This document shows positions 1 to 6,918 of a stretch of 12,360 bases of DNA, in pieces. Position 1 is the stretch's first letter, and each line of letters begins with the position of its first letter. Under the pieces are notes generated by a model. The model searched no databases, was not told the DNA's origin, and was given only the letters and a program-made list of their open reading frames with translations. This DNA is from Dehalococcoidales bacterium (lineage in GTDB: Bacteria; Chloroflexota; Dehalococcoidia; Dehalococcoidales; UBA2162), in NCBI GenBank assembly GCA_020354275.1, contig CP070645.1, positions 1,545,505-1,557,864 of the forward strand, read 5' to 3'. A program made the position numbers and the translations under genes.

Positions 1-63
1 GAAGTGCGAGTATATATGGGGAATGGGGATAAAATAGATGAAATTCGTCCACTCTGGTGACTT

Positions 64-729
64 ATGGTGAATGATATGGAACGACCGGAAAGCCTGGAAA
101 ACCGTTGGGACATTCTTTACCGGGAATATCCCGAAGTCTACGACGAGTTTGCCACGACATCCAGAAAGCCCACTAATGCTGAAGTCCTTCATAAAATGTT
201 CAATTTCAAAGACAGGGTAGTTCTGGATATCGGCTCTGGTACAGGTGCGTCTACTTTTGGTGTGGCAGCATATGCCAAATATGTAATAGGCATCGAACCT
301 GGAGATGCCATGCTAGGGATCGCCATGAAGAAGCTTAAAGGTAAACCCAACGCCAATGTTGAGTTTATTAAGGGTAAAGCCCAAGGCATCCCATTGAAAG
401 ATGGCACGGTTGATAGCGTGATCGCTGATTTTGCCGGTCCCATCCAACCGGACGTTATAAAAGGGTTTGTGAAGGACGCCATTCGTGTCATCAGAAAAAA
501 CGGATTCTTTGCCACCGTCACTCTTCCCCCCAAAGGATGGTATGGCGGGGAGCTGCAACGTATCATTGTTGATAGGTCTGAGCCGCCCAGTGCTGATGAG
601 TTTGGAATACCACTACACAGGACATACCAGGAAGACCTTGGGTTTGAGCACAAGGATTTCTATCAGATTCAGGAATATGGTTCGGTAGAGAAGATAGTTG
701 CCGTTTATGGCTTTATCTACGGGAGATAA
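64..729 (+). CDS. Class I SAM-dependent methyltransferase
   Basis: Predicted cytoplasmic methyltransferase that transfers a methyl group from S-adenosylmethionine; the acceptor is unknown. The 221-residue protein is a single Rossmann-type domain. The glycine-rich SAM-binding motif I (VVLDIGSGTG) is at residues 52-61 and an acidic residue after strand 2 is at E78 (IGIEPGDAML). A segment around residues 109-123 ends in VDSVIADF, matching the usual motif after strand 4. The length is normal for a stand-alone enzyme without a substrate-recognition domain. The ATG at 64 follows a stop in the same frame at 58-60, with a weak GGTGA only three bases upstream; an alternative ATG at 76 has poorer support. 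It lies 76 bases before the nuclease gene and may be cotranscribed with it. Enzyme class is clear from the motifs; specificity cannot be read. Confidence 0.85.
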   Translation: MVNDMERPESLENRWDILYREYPEVYDEFATTSRKPTNAEVLHKMFNFKDRVVLDIGSGTGASTFGVAAYAKYVIGIEPGDAMLGIAMKKLKGKPNANVEFIKGKAQGIPLKDGTVDSVIADFAGPIQPDVIKGFVKDAIRVIRKNGFFATVTLPPKGWYGGELQRIIVDRSEPPSADEFGIPLHRTYQEDLGFEHKDFYQIQEYGSVEKIVAVYGFIYGR

Positions 730-805
730 GCCATAGACTACCTGCGAAAGAACAACAAGACATCAATCAAGTGGAAATTCAGGATTTATTACCGGAAAGT
801 ATAGT

Positions 806-2050
806 ATGAAAATACTCCACTTTGCTGACCTGCATTTGGGCGTTGAAACCTACGGGCGGATCGACCCGGCTACCGGTGTGTCCTCGCGCCTTACCGACTT
901 TCTCTCAGCACTTGACCAGGTGGTAAACTATGCCATCGAAAATAGCGTGGACTTAGTCCTTTTCTGCGGTGATGCCTACAAGAGCCGCGAGCCAAACCAG
1001 ACCCAGCAGCGGGAGTTTGCTAAGCGCATTAACCGGCTTTCAAGTAATGGTATCCCTCTCTTTCTCCTGGTGGGTAACCACGATATGCCCAATGCTATCG
1101 GCAAGGCGACCACCACCGAAATCTTTGACGCCCTTGCGGTAGAGAATGTTTATGTCTCCGACCATCCCGAAATAAACCATATCTCAACACCTGGGGGAGC
1201 CATTCAGGTTGCCTCTCTTCCCTGGCTGAGACGCAGTGCTCTTTTAAGCAAGGAAGAATCCAAAAACCTTGGTTTTGAGCAGATTAAAGACAGGCTGCAG
1301 CAGGTCTTGACCGGTATTGTCGCTTCCCATGCCCGGAAGGTTGACCCCACTTTACCCTCGGTTCTGGTGGCTCATGTCTGGGTTTCGGAGGCGCGGATCG
1401 GCTCGGAAAGGTTGATGACAATCGGGCAGGAGCCGGTCCTATTGCTCAGTAACGTTGTCAGTCCTGCCTTCGACTATGTTGCCCTTGGCCACATTCACAG
1501 GTCGCAGGTGTTATATGATAATCCGCCGGTGGTCTATTCCGGCAGCCTGGAGCGGGTTGATTTTGGTGAAGAGGATGACGAAAAGGGTTTCTACGTTATC
1601 GAGTTAGACCCGGACAGACCCGCCGGGGAGAGACTGGTGTCTTTTACCTTTCACCAGGTTACGGGACGCCGTTTCCTCACCCTCAGCGTAACGGTTGAGG
1701 ACGGAGACACTGACCCGACATCAACCGTGCTGGGGGCTATCACTGAACGGCAGGAAGAGGTAAGCGATGCCATAGTGCGGCTTCAGATTAACCTTCCCGC
1801 TGAGATTGAGGGGCAGATCAGGGACAACGATATCAGGAATGCCCTGAAAGAGGCTTACTACTTCACTGTTGCCAAGGATATCCGGCGTGAGACCCGCCTC
1901 AGGCTGGGGCAGTTGGCAGCCGAGGAGATAACCCCGCTGGACGCGTTGAAGACCTATCTGGAATCGAGAAAGGTGCCGCCGGAGCGGGTCAAGACACTCA
2001 TGGAATACGGCGAAAGGCTAATACGGGAACAAAGAACCGGGGAGGACTAG
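806..2050 (+). CDS. sbcD: SbcD/Mre11-type DNA repair exonuclease subunit (metallophosphoesterase)
   Basis: Predicted Mn-dependent nuclease of the SbcD/Mre11 family, which processes double-strand breaks and DNA hairpins together with the SbcC/Rad50 ATPase. All the metal-site motifs of the calcineurin-like phosphoesterase fold are present: D8 and H10 (ADLHLG), G55-D56 (FCGDAY), G90-N91-H92-D93 (GNHD), H190 (VAHVW), and G228-H-I-H231 (LGHIH). The later part, about residues 260-414, fits the capping and ATPase-contact region, and the 414-residue length is typical. The ATG at 806 has GGAAAG six bases upstream. No SbcC/Rad50 gene follows: the next gene is a lipoprotein behind its own candidate promoter, so the ATPase partner would have to be elsewhere, possibly upstream of this window. 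The fold is certain; SbcD rather than another DNA-acting phosphoesterase is likely. Confidence 0.85.
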   Translation: MKILHFADLHLGVETYGRIDPATGVSSRLTDFLSALDQVVNYAIENSVDLVLFCGDAYKSREPNQTQQREFAKRINRLSSNGIPLFLLVGNHDMPNAIGKATTTEIFDALAVENVYVSDHPEINHISTPGGAIQVASLPWLRRSALLSKEESKNLGFEQIKDRLQQVLTGIVASHARKVDPTLPSVLVAHVWVSEARIGSERLMTIGQEPVLLLSNVVSPAFDYVALGHIHRSQVLYDNPPVVYSGSLERVDFGEEDDEKGFYVIELDPDRPAGERLVSFTFHQVTGRRFLTLSVTVEDGDTDPTSTVLGAITERQEEVSDAIVRLQINLPAEIEGQIRDNDIRNALKEAYYFTVAKDIRRETRLRLGQLAAEEITPLDALKTYLESRKVPPERVKTLMEYGERLIREQRTGED

Positions 2051-2112
2051 GAAGTCTTTGTCCACGGGTGTTTGGGAATAGACTGTTAGATAAAGGTAGT
2101 ACTTTTGTCTAG

Positions 2113-2141
2113 TTTAACGAGGTTTGTCTGCATGTTATACT
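2113..2141 (+). promoter_or_regulatory. Candidate extended -10 promoter for the lipoprotein gene
   Basis: A -10 box TATACT (2136-2141, five of six consensus bases) is preceded by TG at 2133-2134, forming the extended -10 pattern TGnTATACT. A weak -35 box TTTAAC lies at 2113-2118 with an ideal 17-base spacer. Transcription would start near 2148, about 25 bases before the lipoprotein ATG. This gives the lipoprotein its own promoter, apart from the nuclease gene that ends at 2050. A direct repeat TTTGTCT (2104-2110 and 2123-2129) overlaps the region. The call rests on consensus matching only. Confidence 0.45.
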
Positions 2142-2160
2142 GGACATAATATCCGTGATT

Positions 2161-2170
2161 AAGGGGGTGA
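2161..2170 (+). promoter_or_regulatory. Ribosome binding site deciding the lipoprotein start
   Basis: The purine-rich run AAGGGGGTGA sits just before tandem ATG codons at 2173 and 2176. It supports one of these as the start rather than the in-frame GTG at 2155, which lies upstream of the site itself and has no comparable sequence before it. Starting at 2173 also gives a compact signal peptide. Confidence 0.6.
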
Positions 2171-2172
2171 AG

Positions 2173-3162
2173 ATGATGTGGAAAAGGATTTTATTCCCGC
2201 TGGTACTGGTACTGGCTGTGGTATCAATAGTGGCTCCAGGGTGTTCGGAGCCTGAATTTGATTTGACTCCGATAGAGCTTGTGCCCCAGCGTGCCAGCAT
2301 GATTGCTGGTGTTCAGGTAAGTCAAATTATTGAAGACCCGGATCTAAAGGAGACATTCGCTGGTATTGAAAAAGACCCTGACCAACCTCAGACCTTCGAT
2401 GAAGCTATACAGCAAATGGTTGAAGAGACCGGTCTTGACCTGCGCGATATTAGCCGGATTCTGGTATTTGGTGACATTACTTCCCTTGAGCAGACAGATT
2501 ATGTGGGATTGATTGCCGAAGGTGACTTTGACGAGGAGCAGATGATAGGCGATATAGAGGATCAGACGGGGGAGAAATTTACCACCGGCGAATATAAGGG
2601 CTATACACTGTACCAGGAGGGATTTGAGGAATACAGCATTGTTTTCTTAAGCGAGAAAATGCTTATTTCCGGCACGACGGAAGCAATTGAGGATGCCATT
2701 GATGTCAGCAAGGGTATCAGGGATAAAGCCAGTGGCACTCTAATTGATACCTATAATCAGCTTGGAAACCCTCTGGTCAAGGCTGTTATTGAGCTCCCTG
2801 AAGAAGCCTGGTCGGCACTTGACGAAGAACCGGCTATGGGTGATTTCCCCCTGTCTATGGAGGCTTTTAGCGATATTGACATCCTTGGTCTGTCCTTTGA
2901 CAAGGAAGGCGAGATAATAAGTATAGAGATAACCCCTCATTTTCTGAGTACAGATTCTGCACAGGATGCCAGAAACACTCTCAGTGGGGCCATAAGCATA
3001 TTCAGGGGCACCCTTGATGTTCCTGAGCTAAAAGACCTGCTGGGGAAGATAGAGGTCAGGCTTGACGATTCCTGGTTGACCATAGTTTTTGAAATAACTC
3101 AGTCAGAAATAGAACAGCTGATGGAGACCTTCCAGTCAGATTTTTTGGATGGGTTTGAGTAG
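2173..3162 (+). CDS. Acidic lipoprotein, DUF3352-like, function unknown
   Basis: Predicted membrane-anchored extracytoplasmic protein of 329 residues. The N-terminus has the basic stretch WKR, a hydrophobic core (residues 6-21) and a lipobox-like APGC with the candidate lipidated cysteine at C24. The -3 position is Ala rather than the common Leu, so lipidation is likely but not certain. The mature part is very rich in Asp and Glu and has few basic residues. A segment near residues 155-180 (EKMLISGTTEAIEDAID) and the overall alternation of short strands and helices recall DUF3352-type secreted proteins; this is a pattern impression and not a domain match. No catalytic motif is visible. A longer version from the GTG at 2155 is possible but less likely. 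It appears monocistronic, with its own candidate promoter and a downstream hairpin. Confidence 0.7.
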   Translation: MMWKRILFPLVLVLAVVSIVAPGCSEPEFDLTPIELVPQRASMIAGVQVSQIIEDPDLKETFAGIEKDPDQPQTFDEAIQQMVEETGLDLRDISRILVFGDITSLEQTDYVGLIAEGDFDEEQMIGDIEDQTGEKFTTGEYKGYTLYQEGFEEYSIVFLSEKMLISGTTEAIEDAIDVSKGIRDKASGTLIDTYNQLGNPLVKAVIELPEEAWSALDEEPAMGDFPLSMEAFSDIDILGLSFDKEGEIISIEITPHFLSTDSAQDARNTLSGAISIFRGTLDVPELKDLLGKIEVRLDDSWLTIVFEITQSEIEQLMETFQSDFLDGFE

Positions 3163-3206
3163 ATAACTCAGGCAGGTAGTCTGCCGTATCCGGTTGAATA
3201 AATACC

Positions 3207-3250
3207 GGGGCCTATCACATGCCCTTCGCGTGGGTGATAAGCCCCTTTCT
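3207..3250. terminator. Hairpin terminator between convergent genes
   Basis: Twelve bases at 3207-3218 (GGGGCCTATCAC) pair with 3234-3245 (GTGATAAGCCCC) with one mismatch, C3212 against A3240. An inner ATGC/GCGT pairing can extend the stem. On the plus strand the hairpin is followed by TTTCT, fitting an intrinsic terminator for the lipoprotein gene that ends at 3162. In the minus-strand RNA the mismatch becomes a U-G wobble, so the 12-position stem is fully paired there. The tail on that side (GGUAUUUAUU) is a weaker U tract. It may therefore stop transcription from both directions. A smaller GGCAG/CTGCC hairpin lies at 3171-3185. Confidence 0.55.
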
Positions 3251-3281
3251 CAGTCCAGATTTAGACGCGTTTTTCCTGCGC

Positions 3282-3614
3282 CTATTCCTTTTCGGCCATT
3301 TCGTATAGTTTACGGAACAGGCTCTGCGCCTCCATATCTTTGGTTCTTCCCCCCAGTATCTTCAGGGTCTTTTCTATTGTAGCAGGGTCAATCTGGCCGT
3401 TTTCCAGCATTAACCTTGCCTGCTTCTTGGCCCACCTCCGCCTGGATATGACAAAGTACATTATGAAGCCAAGCAGTATCATGAATATTCCCCAGAAGAC
3501 GGCGCCGTATATAACCGGGCCCCATAGTCCCGGGTCACCGAAGATGGCCAAGAAGACACCGCCGTTTACATCGGGGCCAAATATGCCTGAATCCATGGCT
3601 CTCATTGCTAACAT
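3282..3614 (-). CDS. Small single-pass membrane protein downstream of nuoN, unknown function
   Basis: A 110-residue protein not recognised as a known family. A Gly/Pro-rich N-terminal part (residues 10-33) is followed by one clear transmembrane segment at about residues 34-56. A strongly basic stretch (RRRWAKK, residues 58-64) then points to a cytoplasmic C-terminal tail. The tail has the pattern LMLENGQIDPATIEKTLKIL (residues 68-87), which loosely resembles short SHOCT-like helical tails, but this is not a firm match. The start is unclear: ATGs at 3614, 3605 and 3596 are all in frame, and none has a good ribosome binding site directly upstream. The strong AAAGGAGG at 3648-3655 is 33 bases away from the first. 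It lies 279 bases after nuoN on the same strand, so it may be a tail gene of the operon or an independent unit. Confidence 0.65.
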   Translation of the reverse strand: MLAMRAMDSGIFGPDVNGGVFLAIFGDPGLWGPVIYGAVFWGIFMILLGFIMYFVISRRRWAKKQARLMLENGQIDPATIEKTLKILGGRTKDMEAQSLFRKLYEMAEKE

Positions 3615-3619
3615 CTCTA

Positions 3620-3655
3620 CTTTCAGCTACCTTCCTAGGCGGCTTATCCTCCTTT
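3620..3655 (-). promoter_or_regulatory. Strong Shine-Dalgarno without an adjacent start codon, with weak hairpin
   Basis: On the minus strand AAAGGAGG (3648-3655) is a near-perfect Shine-Dalgarno sequence, but no ATG, GTG or TTG follows at a normal distance. Between it and the first ATG of the 110-residue gene (3614) is a short imperfect inverted repeat (AGC..CCT/AGG..GCT, about 3625-3644) that could shorten the effective distance. A second AGGAAG at 3631-3636 precedes an in-frame CTG at 3626. What is seen is the sequence; any role in initiation is inferred. Confidence 0.35.
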
Positions 3656-3711
3656 CATTGCTTTATTGGCCCATAACCGTATATCTGTGTCAATTATGTT
3701 AGTTATTCTCG

Positions 3712-3730
3712 CTGGTTTTATAAAAACCAG
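3712..3730. repeat. Perfect AT-rich inverted repeat
   Basis: CTGGTTTT (3712-3719) and AAAACCAG (3723-3730) are perfect inverted arms of eight bases around a three-base centre ATA. The element lies about 100 bases upstream of the 110-residue membrane-protein gene on the minus strand. It could be an operator for a dimeric regulator or a small RNA hairpin. No T tract follows on either strand, so an intrinsic terminator is unlikely. Nearby, 3688-3693 reads TTGACA on the minus strand, without a convincing -10 partner. Confidence 0.4.
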
Positions 3731-3846
3731 AAACAATATACCGTATGGGTGGTAAAAAGACAACCGCCGGAACTGTTAGGGTAGCACTGGAAAGGTGTAG
3801 TCCCGTTGTTATTTAGCTACTGAAAAAGGGAGAACATGACCATTTT

Positions 3847-3892
3847 GTTTATATTAAACGGGAAGTAGCCGGAGGCACCCGGGGAATACTAC
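3847..3892 (-). other. Two short hairpins just after the nuoN stop
   Basis: Immediately beyond the nuoN stop (minus strand) a composite inverted repeat spans 3865-3892: outer GTAG/CTAC arms enclose inner CCGG/CCGG arms with an asymmetric bulge. A second small palindrome, GTTTA-TAT-TAAAC, is at 3847-3859. They could slow transcription or protect the 3' end of the nuo message. The stems are short and no good U tract follows, so a confident terminator call is not justified. The rest of 3615-3846 holds no supported gene. Confidence 0.3.
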
Positions 3893-3893
3893 C

Positions 3894-5354
3894 TTAGAAA
3901 CGGAACATATTGGCGGCGGTTTCCGCCAGCTTCATAACGTATCCCGGGATAATGCCCAGCAGTAGGACACCCAAGCAGGACAGGAATAGAACCAGTTTGA
4001 GAGCTGCCGAAGAAGGCACTTTTTCTTCAGAGCTGGGCTCGCCGAACCACATTACCTTCACTACCCGCAGGTAGTAGTAGGCGGAGATCACGCTATTTAT
4101 CACAGCAATAATTATCAACCACAGCAGGCCATGCTGCACAGCCCCGCTGAAGACATAGAACTTGGCCATAAACCCGGCGGCCGGGGGCATACCGATCAGC
4201 GAGATAAGGCACAGGCTCAAGGCCAGAGCCAGCCATGGTGCCCTTTTTATCATACCGGAATAGTCCTGGATCAGGTCGCTGTCTATCTTGTTAGAGATGG
4301 CAATGATGGCGCTAAAAGCTCCCAGGTTGGCCAGGGCATAACCGGCCAGGAAGAACAGGATGCTGCTCTGCCCCAGTAAGTTGCCTGCCGGGGCCATTCC
4401 CATGGTGGCCAACCCCACCATGAGGTAGCCGGCCTGGGCGATACTCGAGTAACCGAGCATCCTTTTGATATTGGTCTGAGGGAGTGCGGTGATATTACCC
4501 ACAGTCATACCAATGGCAGCCAGTACGGCGAAGACTGCCCCCCAGTTAAGGCTGAGCCACTCCGGCATGCCGAAGGCGGAGTAAAAGACCCGCAGGATAA
4601 CGGCAAAACCAGCCGCCTTGCTGCCAACTGACAGATAGGCGGTTATCGGCGTCGGGGCGCCTTCGTAAACATCGGGCACCCACATATGGAATGGGATGGC
4701 GGCTATCTTGAAGCCGAAGCCGCCTATCAGGAATACGATGCCGACGAGAAGGGCGGGGTTGTCCAGGATGCCTGATATTGACATTGACTGCAGGGCGGTG
4801 GCGATATCAGCTACCTGCGTTTTGCCGGTAACACCGAATACCATCGCCATACCGTAGAGTAAGACCGCCGAGGATACAGCGCCCAGCAGCAGGTATTTCA
4901 ACGACGACTCGGTTGACTTGGCATCCTTAAGGAAGCCGACCAGGATATATAGGGAGATACTGGCCAGGTCCAGGGCAATATAGATGGCAATCAGGTCGGT
5001 GGTAGCTGCCATCAACATCATGCCCAGTGACGACAGGAGTATCAGGGCATAGAACTCGCCCTGGAAGCGTTCCATCTTACTGGCATAATCTACCGAGGAG
5101 AGAATTACCAGGGCGGCTATGCCTAAAAAGAGTAGTTTGAAGAATAGGGCAAAGCTATCCACCGCCAGCATGTCTCCCAAAATAGCCTCGGGCCCATCTC
5201 CCCACATGGCTATGGTAAAACCGGCGGATACCAGCAGGCCGACCAGACTGACCAATACCAGATAACCTTTACGCTGGACGATAAGGTCAAGCAGAATTAC
5301 GGCTATGGCAAAGCTAGCCAGGCATAACTCCGGTATAAATAACCCCAGATTCAA
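3894..5354 (-). CDS. nuoN: NADH-quinone oxidoreductase subunit N (antiporter-like)
   Basis: Membrane subunit of complex I and one of three antiporter-like proton-translocating channels; it sits nearest the NuoK/J/H junction. The 486-residue, many-helix protein has the family signature GFKIAAIPFHMWVPDVYEG with K216 (TM7 lysine) and K246 (SVGSKAAGF), matching E. coli K217 and K247. The TM5 position that normally holds a glutamate (E. coli E133) is D129 in IALDLASISLYIL, a conservative but noteworthy change confirmed in the codon GAC at 4970-4968. The start is TTG at 5354; the next in-frame ATG is about 50 residues in and would remove the first conserved helices. AAAAGGAG six bases upstream supports the TTG. 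It is the last nuo gene, 53 bases after nuoM. Confidence 0.96.
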   Translation of the reverse strand: MNLGLFIPELCLASFAIAVILLDLIVQRKGYLVLVSLVGLLVSAGFTIAMWGDGPEAILGDMLAVDSFALFFKLLFLGIAALVILSSVDYASKMERFQGEFYALILLSSLGMMLMAATTDLIAIYIALDLASISLYILVGFLKDAKSTESSLKYLLLGAVSSAVLLYGMAMVFGVTGKTQVADIATALQSMSISGILDNPALLVGIVFLIGGFGFKIAAIPFHMWVPDVYEGAPTPITAYLSVGSKAAGFAVILRVFYSAFGMPEWLSLNWGAVFAVLAAIGMTVGNITALPQTNIKRMLGYSSIAQAGYLMVGLATMGMAPAGNLLGQSSILFFLAGYALANLGAFSAIIAISNKIDSDLIQDYSGMIKRAPWLALALSLCLISLIGMPPAAGFMAKFYVFSGAVQHGLLWLIIIAVINSVISAYYYLRVVKVMWFGEPSSEEKVPSSAALKLVLFLSCLGVLLLGIIPGYVMKLAETAANMFRF

Positions 5355-5360
5355 AACCTA

Positions 5361-5368
5361 CTCCTTTT
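5361..5368 (-). promoter_or_regulatory. Ribosome binding site fixing the nuoN TTG start
   Basis: AAAAGGAG on the minus strand, six bases before the TTG at 5354. It decides the start because no ATG is available near the conserved N-terminus. Confidence 0.8.
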
Positions 5369-5407
5369 AATATTCTGTACAATTATTTAACTATCAGGAA
5401 CCCCTTT

Positions 5408-6901
5408 TTACCCGCCTATCAATCCTGTTATCGGCGAGATACCGAGCTTGATGACATCGGTCAGTATCGCGGGATAAATACCAACCAGCATGATTAACCC
5501 GATGAAGGCAAACATATAGACTCTCTCCAGTCCATCGGCGTCTTTAACGAAATTATATTGCTCCTGTACCGGGCCGTAGAAGGTACGTTGTATCATCCAC
5601 AGGATATAGCCGGCTGACAGGACGACACCGAGTACGGATAGAAGGGTAAAGACCTCAATGTTATTGACTATAGTGCTGGAAAAGCTGCCGGTGAAGATGA
5701 TGAACTCAGCGGCGAAACCGCTGGTGAGCGGCAGGCCGAGAGAACCCAGACCAGCTACTGAGAAGACAACGGCAATTATCGGTATCTGCCGTGCCAGGCC
5801 GCCTAGATTATTCAGATTACGCTCTTCGACGTTATGTATCACCATACCAGCCATGGCAAACATGAGTCCGGTAAGCAGGCCGTGGCTGACCATCTGCAGG
5901 GCGGCGCCCGTCAGGCTGACCTCGCCCAGGGCAAAGACACCCAGCAGAACAAAGCCCATATGGCTGACGCTGCTGTATGCAATCAACCTTTTAATGTCCG
6001 TCTGCCTCAGGGTTACGGCGGCACCATAGAGCACACTGATCATGGCCAGAGTAACCAGCAGAGGCGCATAGTCTCTGGCAACCTGCGGGAAGAAACTCAC
6101 GCAGAGGCGGATCATCCCGTAACCGCCCATCTTGATCAGCGCGCCGGCCAGCATTACGCTGCCGGCTGTCGGGGCATCGGTATGGGCATCGGGCAACCAG
6201 GTATGTACCGGAACGACCGGCAACTTGACGGCAAAGCCGGTCAGCAGCAGGAAGAAGATGGGGGCTGCCGGCATGATTGACTGTACCATACCGAGGCCGT
6301 TCTGGGCTAGGTCGACCATGCTTAAGCTGCCGGTGGTGAAATACACGCTGAGGATACCGGCCAGCATGAAGGCGCTGCCGAACAAGGTAAAGATGACGTA
6401 TTTTATCGCCGAGTACTCTTTTCTCCCTGAACCCCAGACTGAGATCAGGAAGTACATAGGGATAATCTCTATCTCCCAGAAGATGAAGAAAAGCAGCAGG
6501 TCAAGGGAGCAGAAAACACCCAGGATACTCGTTTCCAGCAGCAGGAGCCAGGCGAAGTATTCACGGACTCTGAGATTTATCTTCCATGAGATGAGAACGA
6601 CAATGAAACCCAAAAAGGCGGTGAGTACTACCAGCGGCAGGCTCAGGCCATCGACACCAACGTGGTAATAGGCGTTGATCGAGTTGATCCAGGCAGCCTT
6701 TTGCTCGAACTGCATCACTCCAGCCGCCGCTGCTGAGCGGTCAAAGTTAACGAATAGGATTACGGCCAGAATCAGCGGGACCAGGGTAAAAATAGCCGAC
6801 ACGTACCTGATCAGCTTCGAGTGATTATTGGAGATCAGAGCAACGATAATTGCCCCCGCCAGCGGCAGGAAAATTATCCATGTCAGATAACTAGAATCCA
6901 A
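5408..6901 (-). CDS. nuoM: NADH-quinone oxidoreductase subunit M (antiporter-like)
   Basis: Antiporter-like proton channel in the middle of the complex I membrane arm. The 497-residue polytopic protein carries the full set of channel residues: E143 in FIFWEIEIIPMY (E. coli E144), K226 in AVKLPVVPVHTWLPDAHTDA (E. coli K234) and K257 in GALIKMGGYG (E. coli K265). Length matches the family. The start is TTG at 6901 giving MDSSYLTWIIFLPL, a canonical NuoM N-terminus; the next Met is residue 63. AAAAGGAG lies nine bases upstream, and one base of it is shared with the nuoL TGA stop. The gap to nuoL is 16 bases, suggesting coupled translation. Identification as NuoM rather than an Mrp-type antiporter rests on the surrounding nuo order. 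Confidence 0.97.
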   Translation of the reverse strand: MDSSYLTWIIFLPLAGAIIVALISNNHSKLIRYVSAIFTLVPLILAVILFVNFDRSAAAAGVMQFEQKAAWINSINAYYHVGVDGLSLPLVVLTAFLGFIVVLISWKINLRVREYFAWLLLLETSILGVFCSLDLLLFFIFWEIEIIPMYFLISVWGSGRKEYSAIKYVIFTLFGSAFMLAGILSVYFTTGSLSMVDLAQNGLGMVQSIMPAAPIFFLLLTGFAVKLPVVPVHTWLPDAHTDAPTAGSVMLAGALIKMGGYGMIRLCVSFFPQVARDYAPLLVTLAMISVLYGAAVTLRQTDIKRLIAYSSVSHMGFVLLGVFALGEVSLTGAALQMVSHGLLTGLMFAMAGMVIHNVEERNLNNLGGLARQIPIIAVVFSVAGLGSLGLPLTSGFAAEFIIFTGSFSSTIVNNIEVFTLLSVLGVVLSAGYILWMIQRTFYGPVQEQYNFVKDADGLERVYMFAFIGLIMLVGIYPAILTDVIKLGISPITGLIGG

Positions 6902-6910
6902 TTATACTGA

Positions 6911-6918
6911 CTCCTTTT
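6911..6918 (-). promoter_or_regulatory. Ribosome binding site fixing the nuoM TTG start
   Basis: AAAAGGAG on the minus strand, nine bases before the TTG at 6901. Its first A belongs to the nuoL stop codon (6918-6920), so ribosomes ending nuoL stop directly on the nuoM initiation region. Confidence 0.75.

Noticed and set aside
189..653. Open frame on the minus strand, 154 codons, opposite the methyltransferase
   Set aside because: It lies fully inside a gene with clear SAM-binding motifs, and its translation has no recognisable domain.
3688..3693. Exact TTGACA on the minus strand, possible -35 box for the 110-residue gene
   Set aside because: No acceptable -10 hexamer lies 16-18 bases downstream; TATGGG is too close and the sequence at 17 bases is poor.
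3340..3702. Plus-strand open frame of 120 codons
   Set aside because: It runs opposite the 110-residue membrane protein, which has a coherent transmembrane and basic-patch design; the plus translation has none.
3745..3816. 23-codon plus-strand open frame in the gap after nuoN
   Set aside because: It has no ribosome binding site, is very short and matches nothing recognisable.
5658..6668. Several plus-strand open frames opposite nuoM
   Set aside because: They are antisense shadows of a conserved gene, with Arg/Pro/Ser-rich, low-complexity translations.
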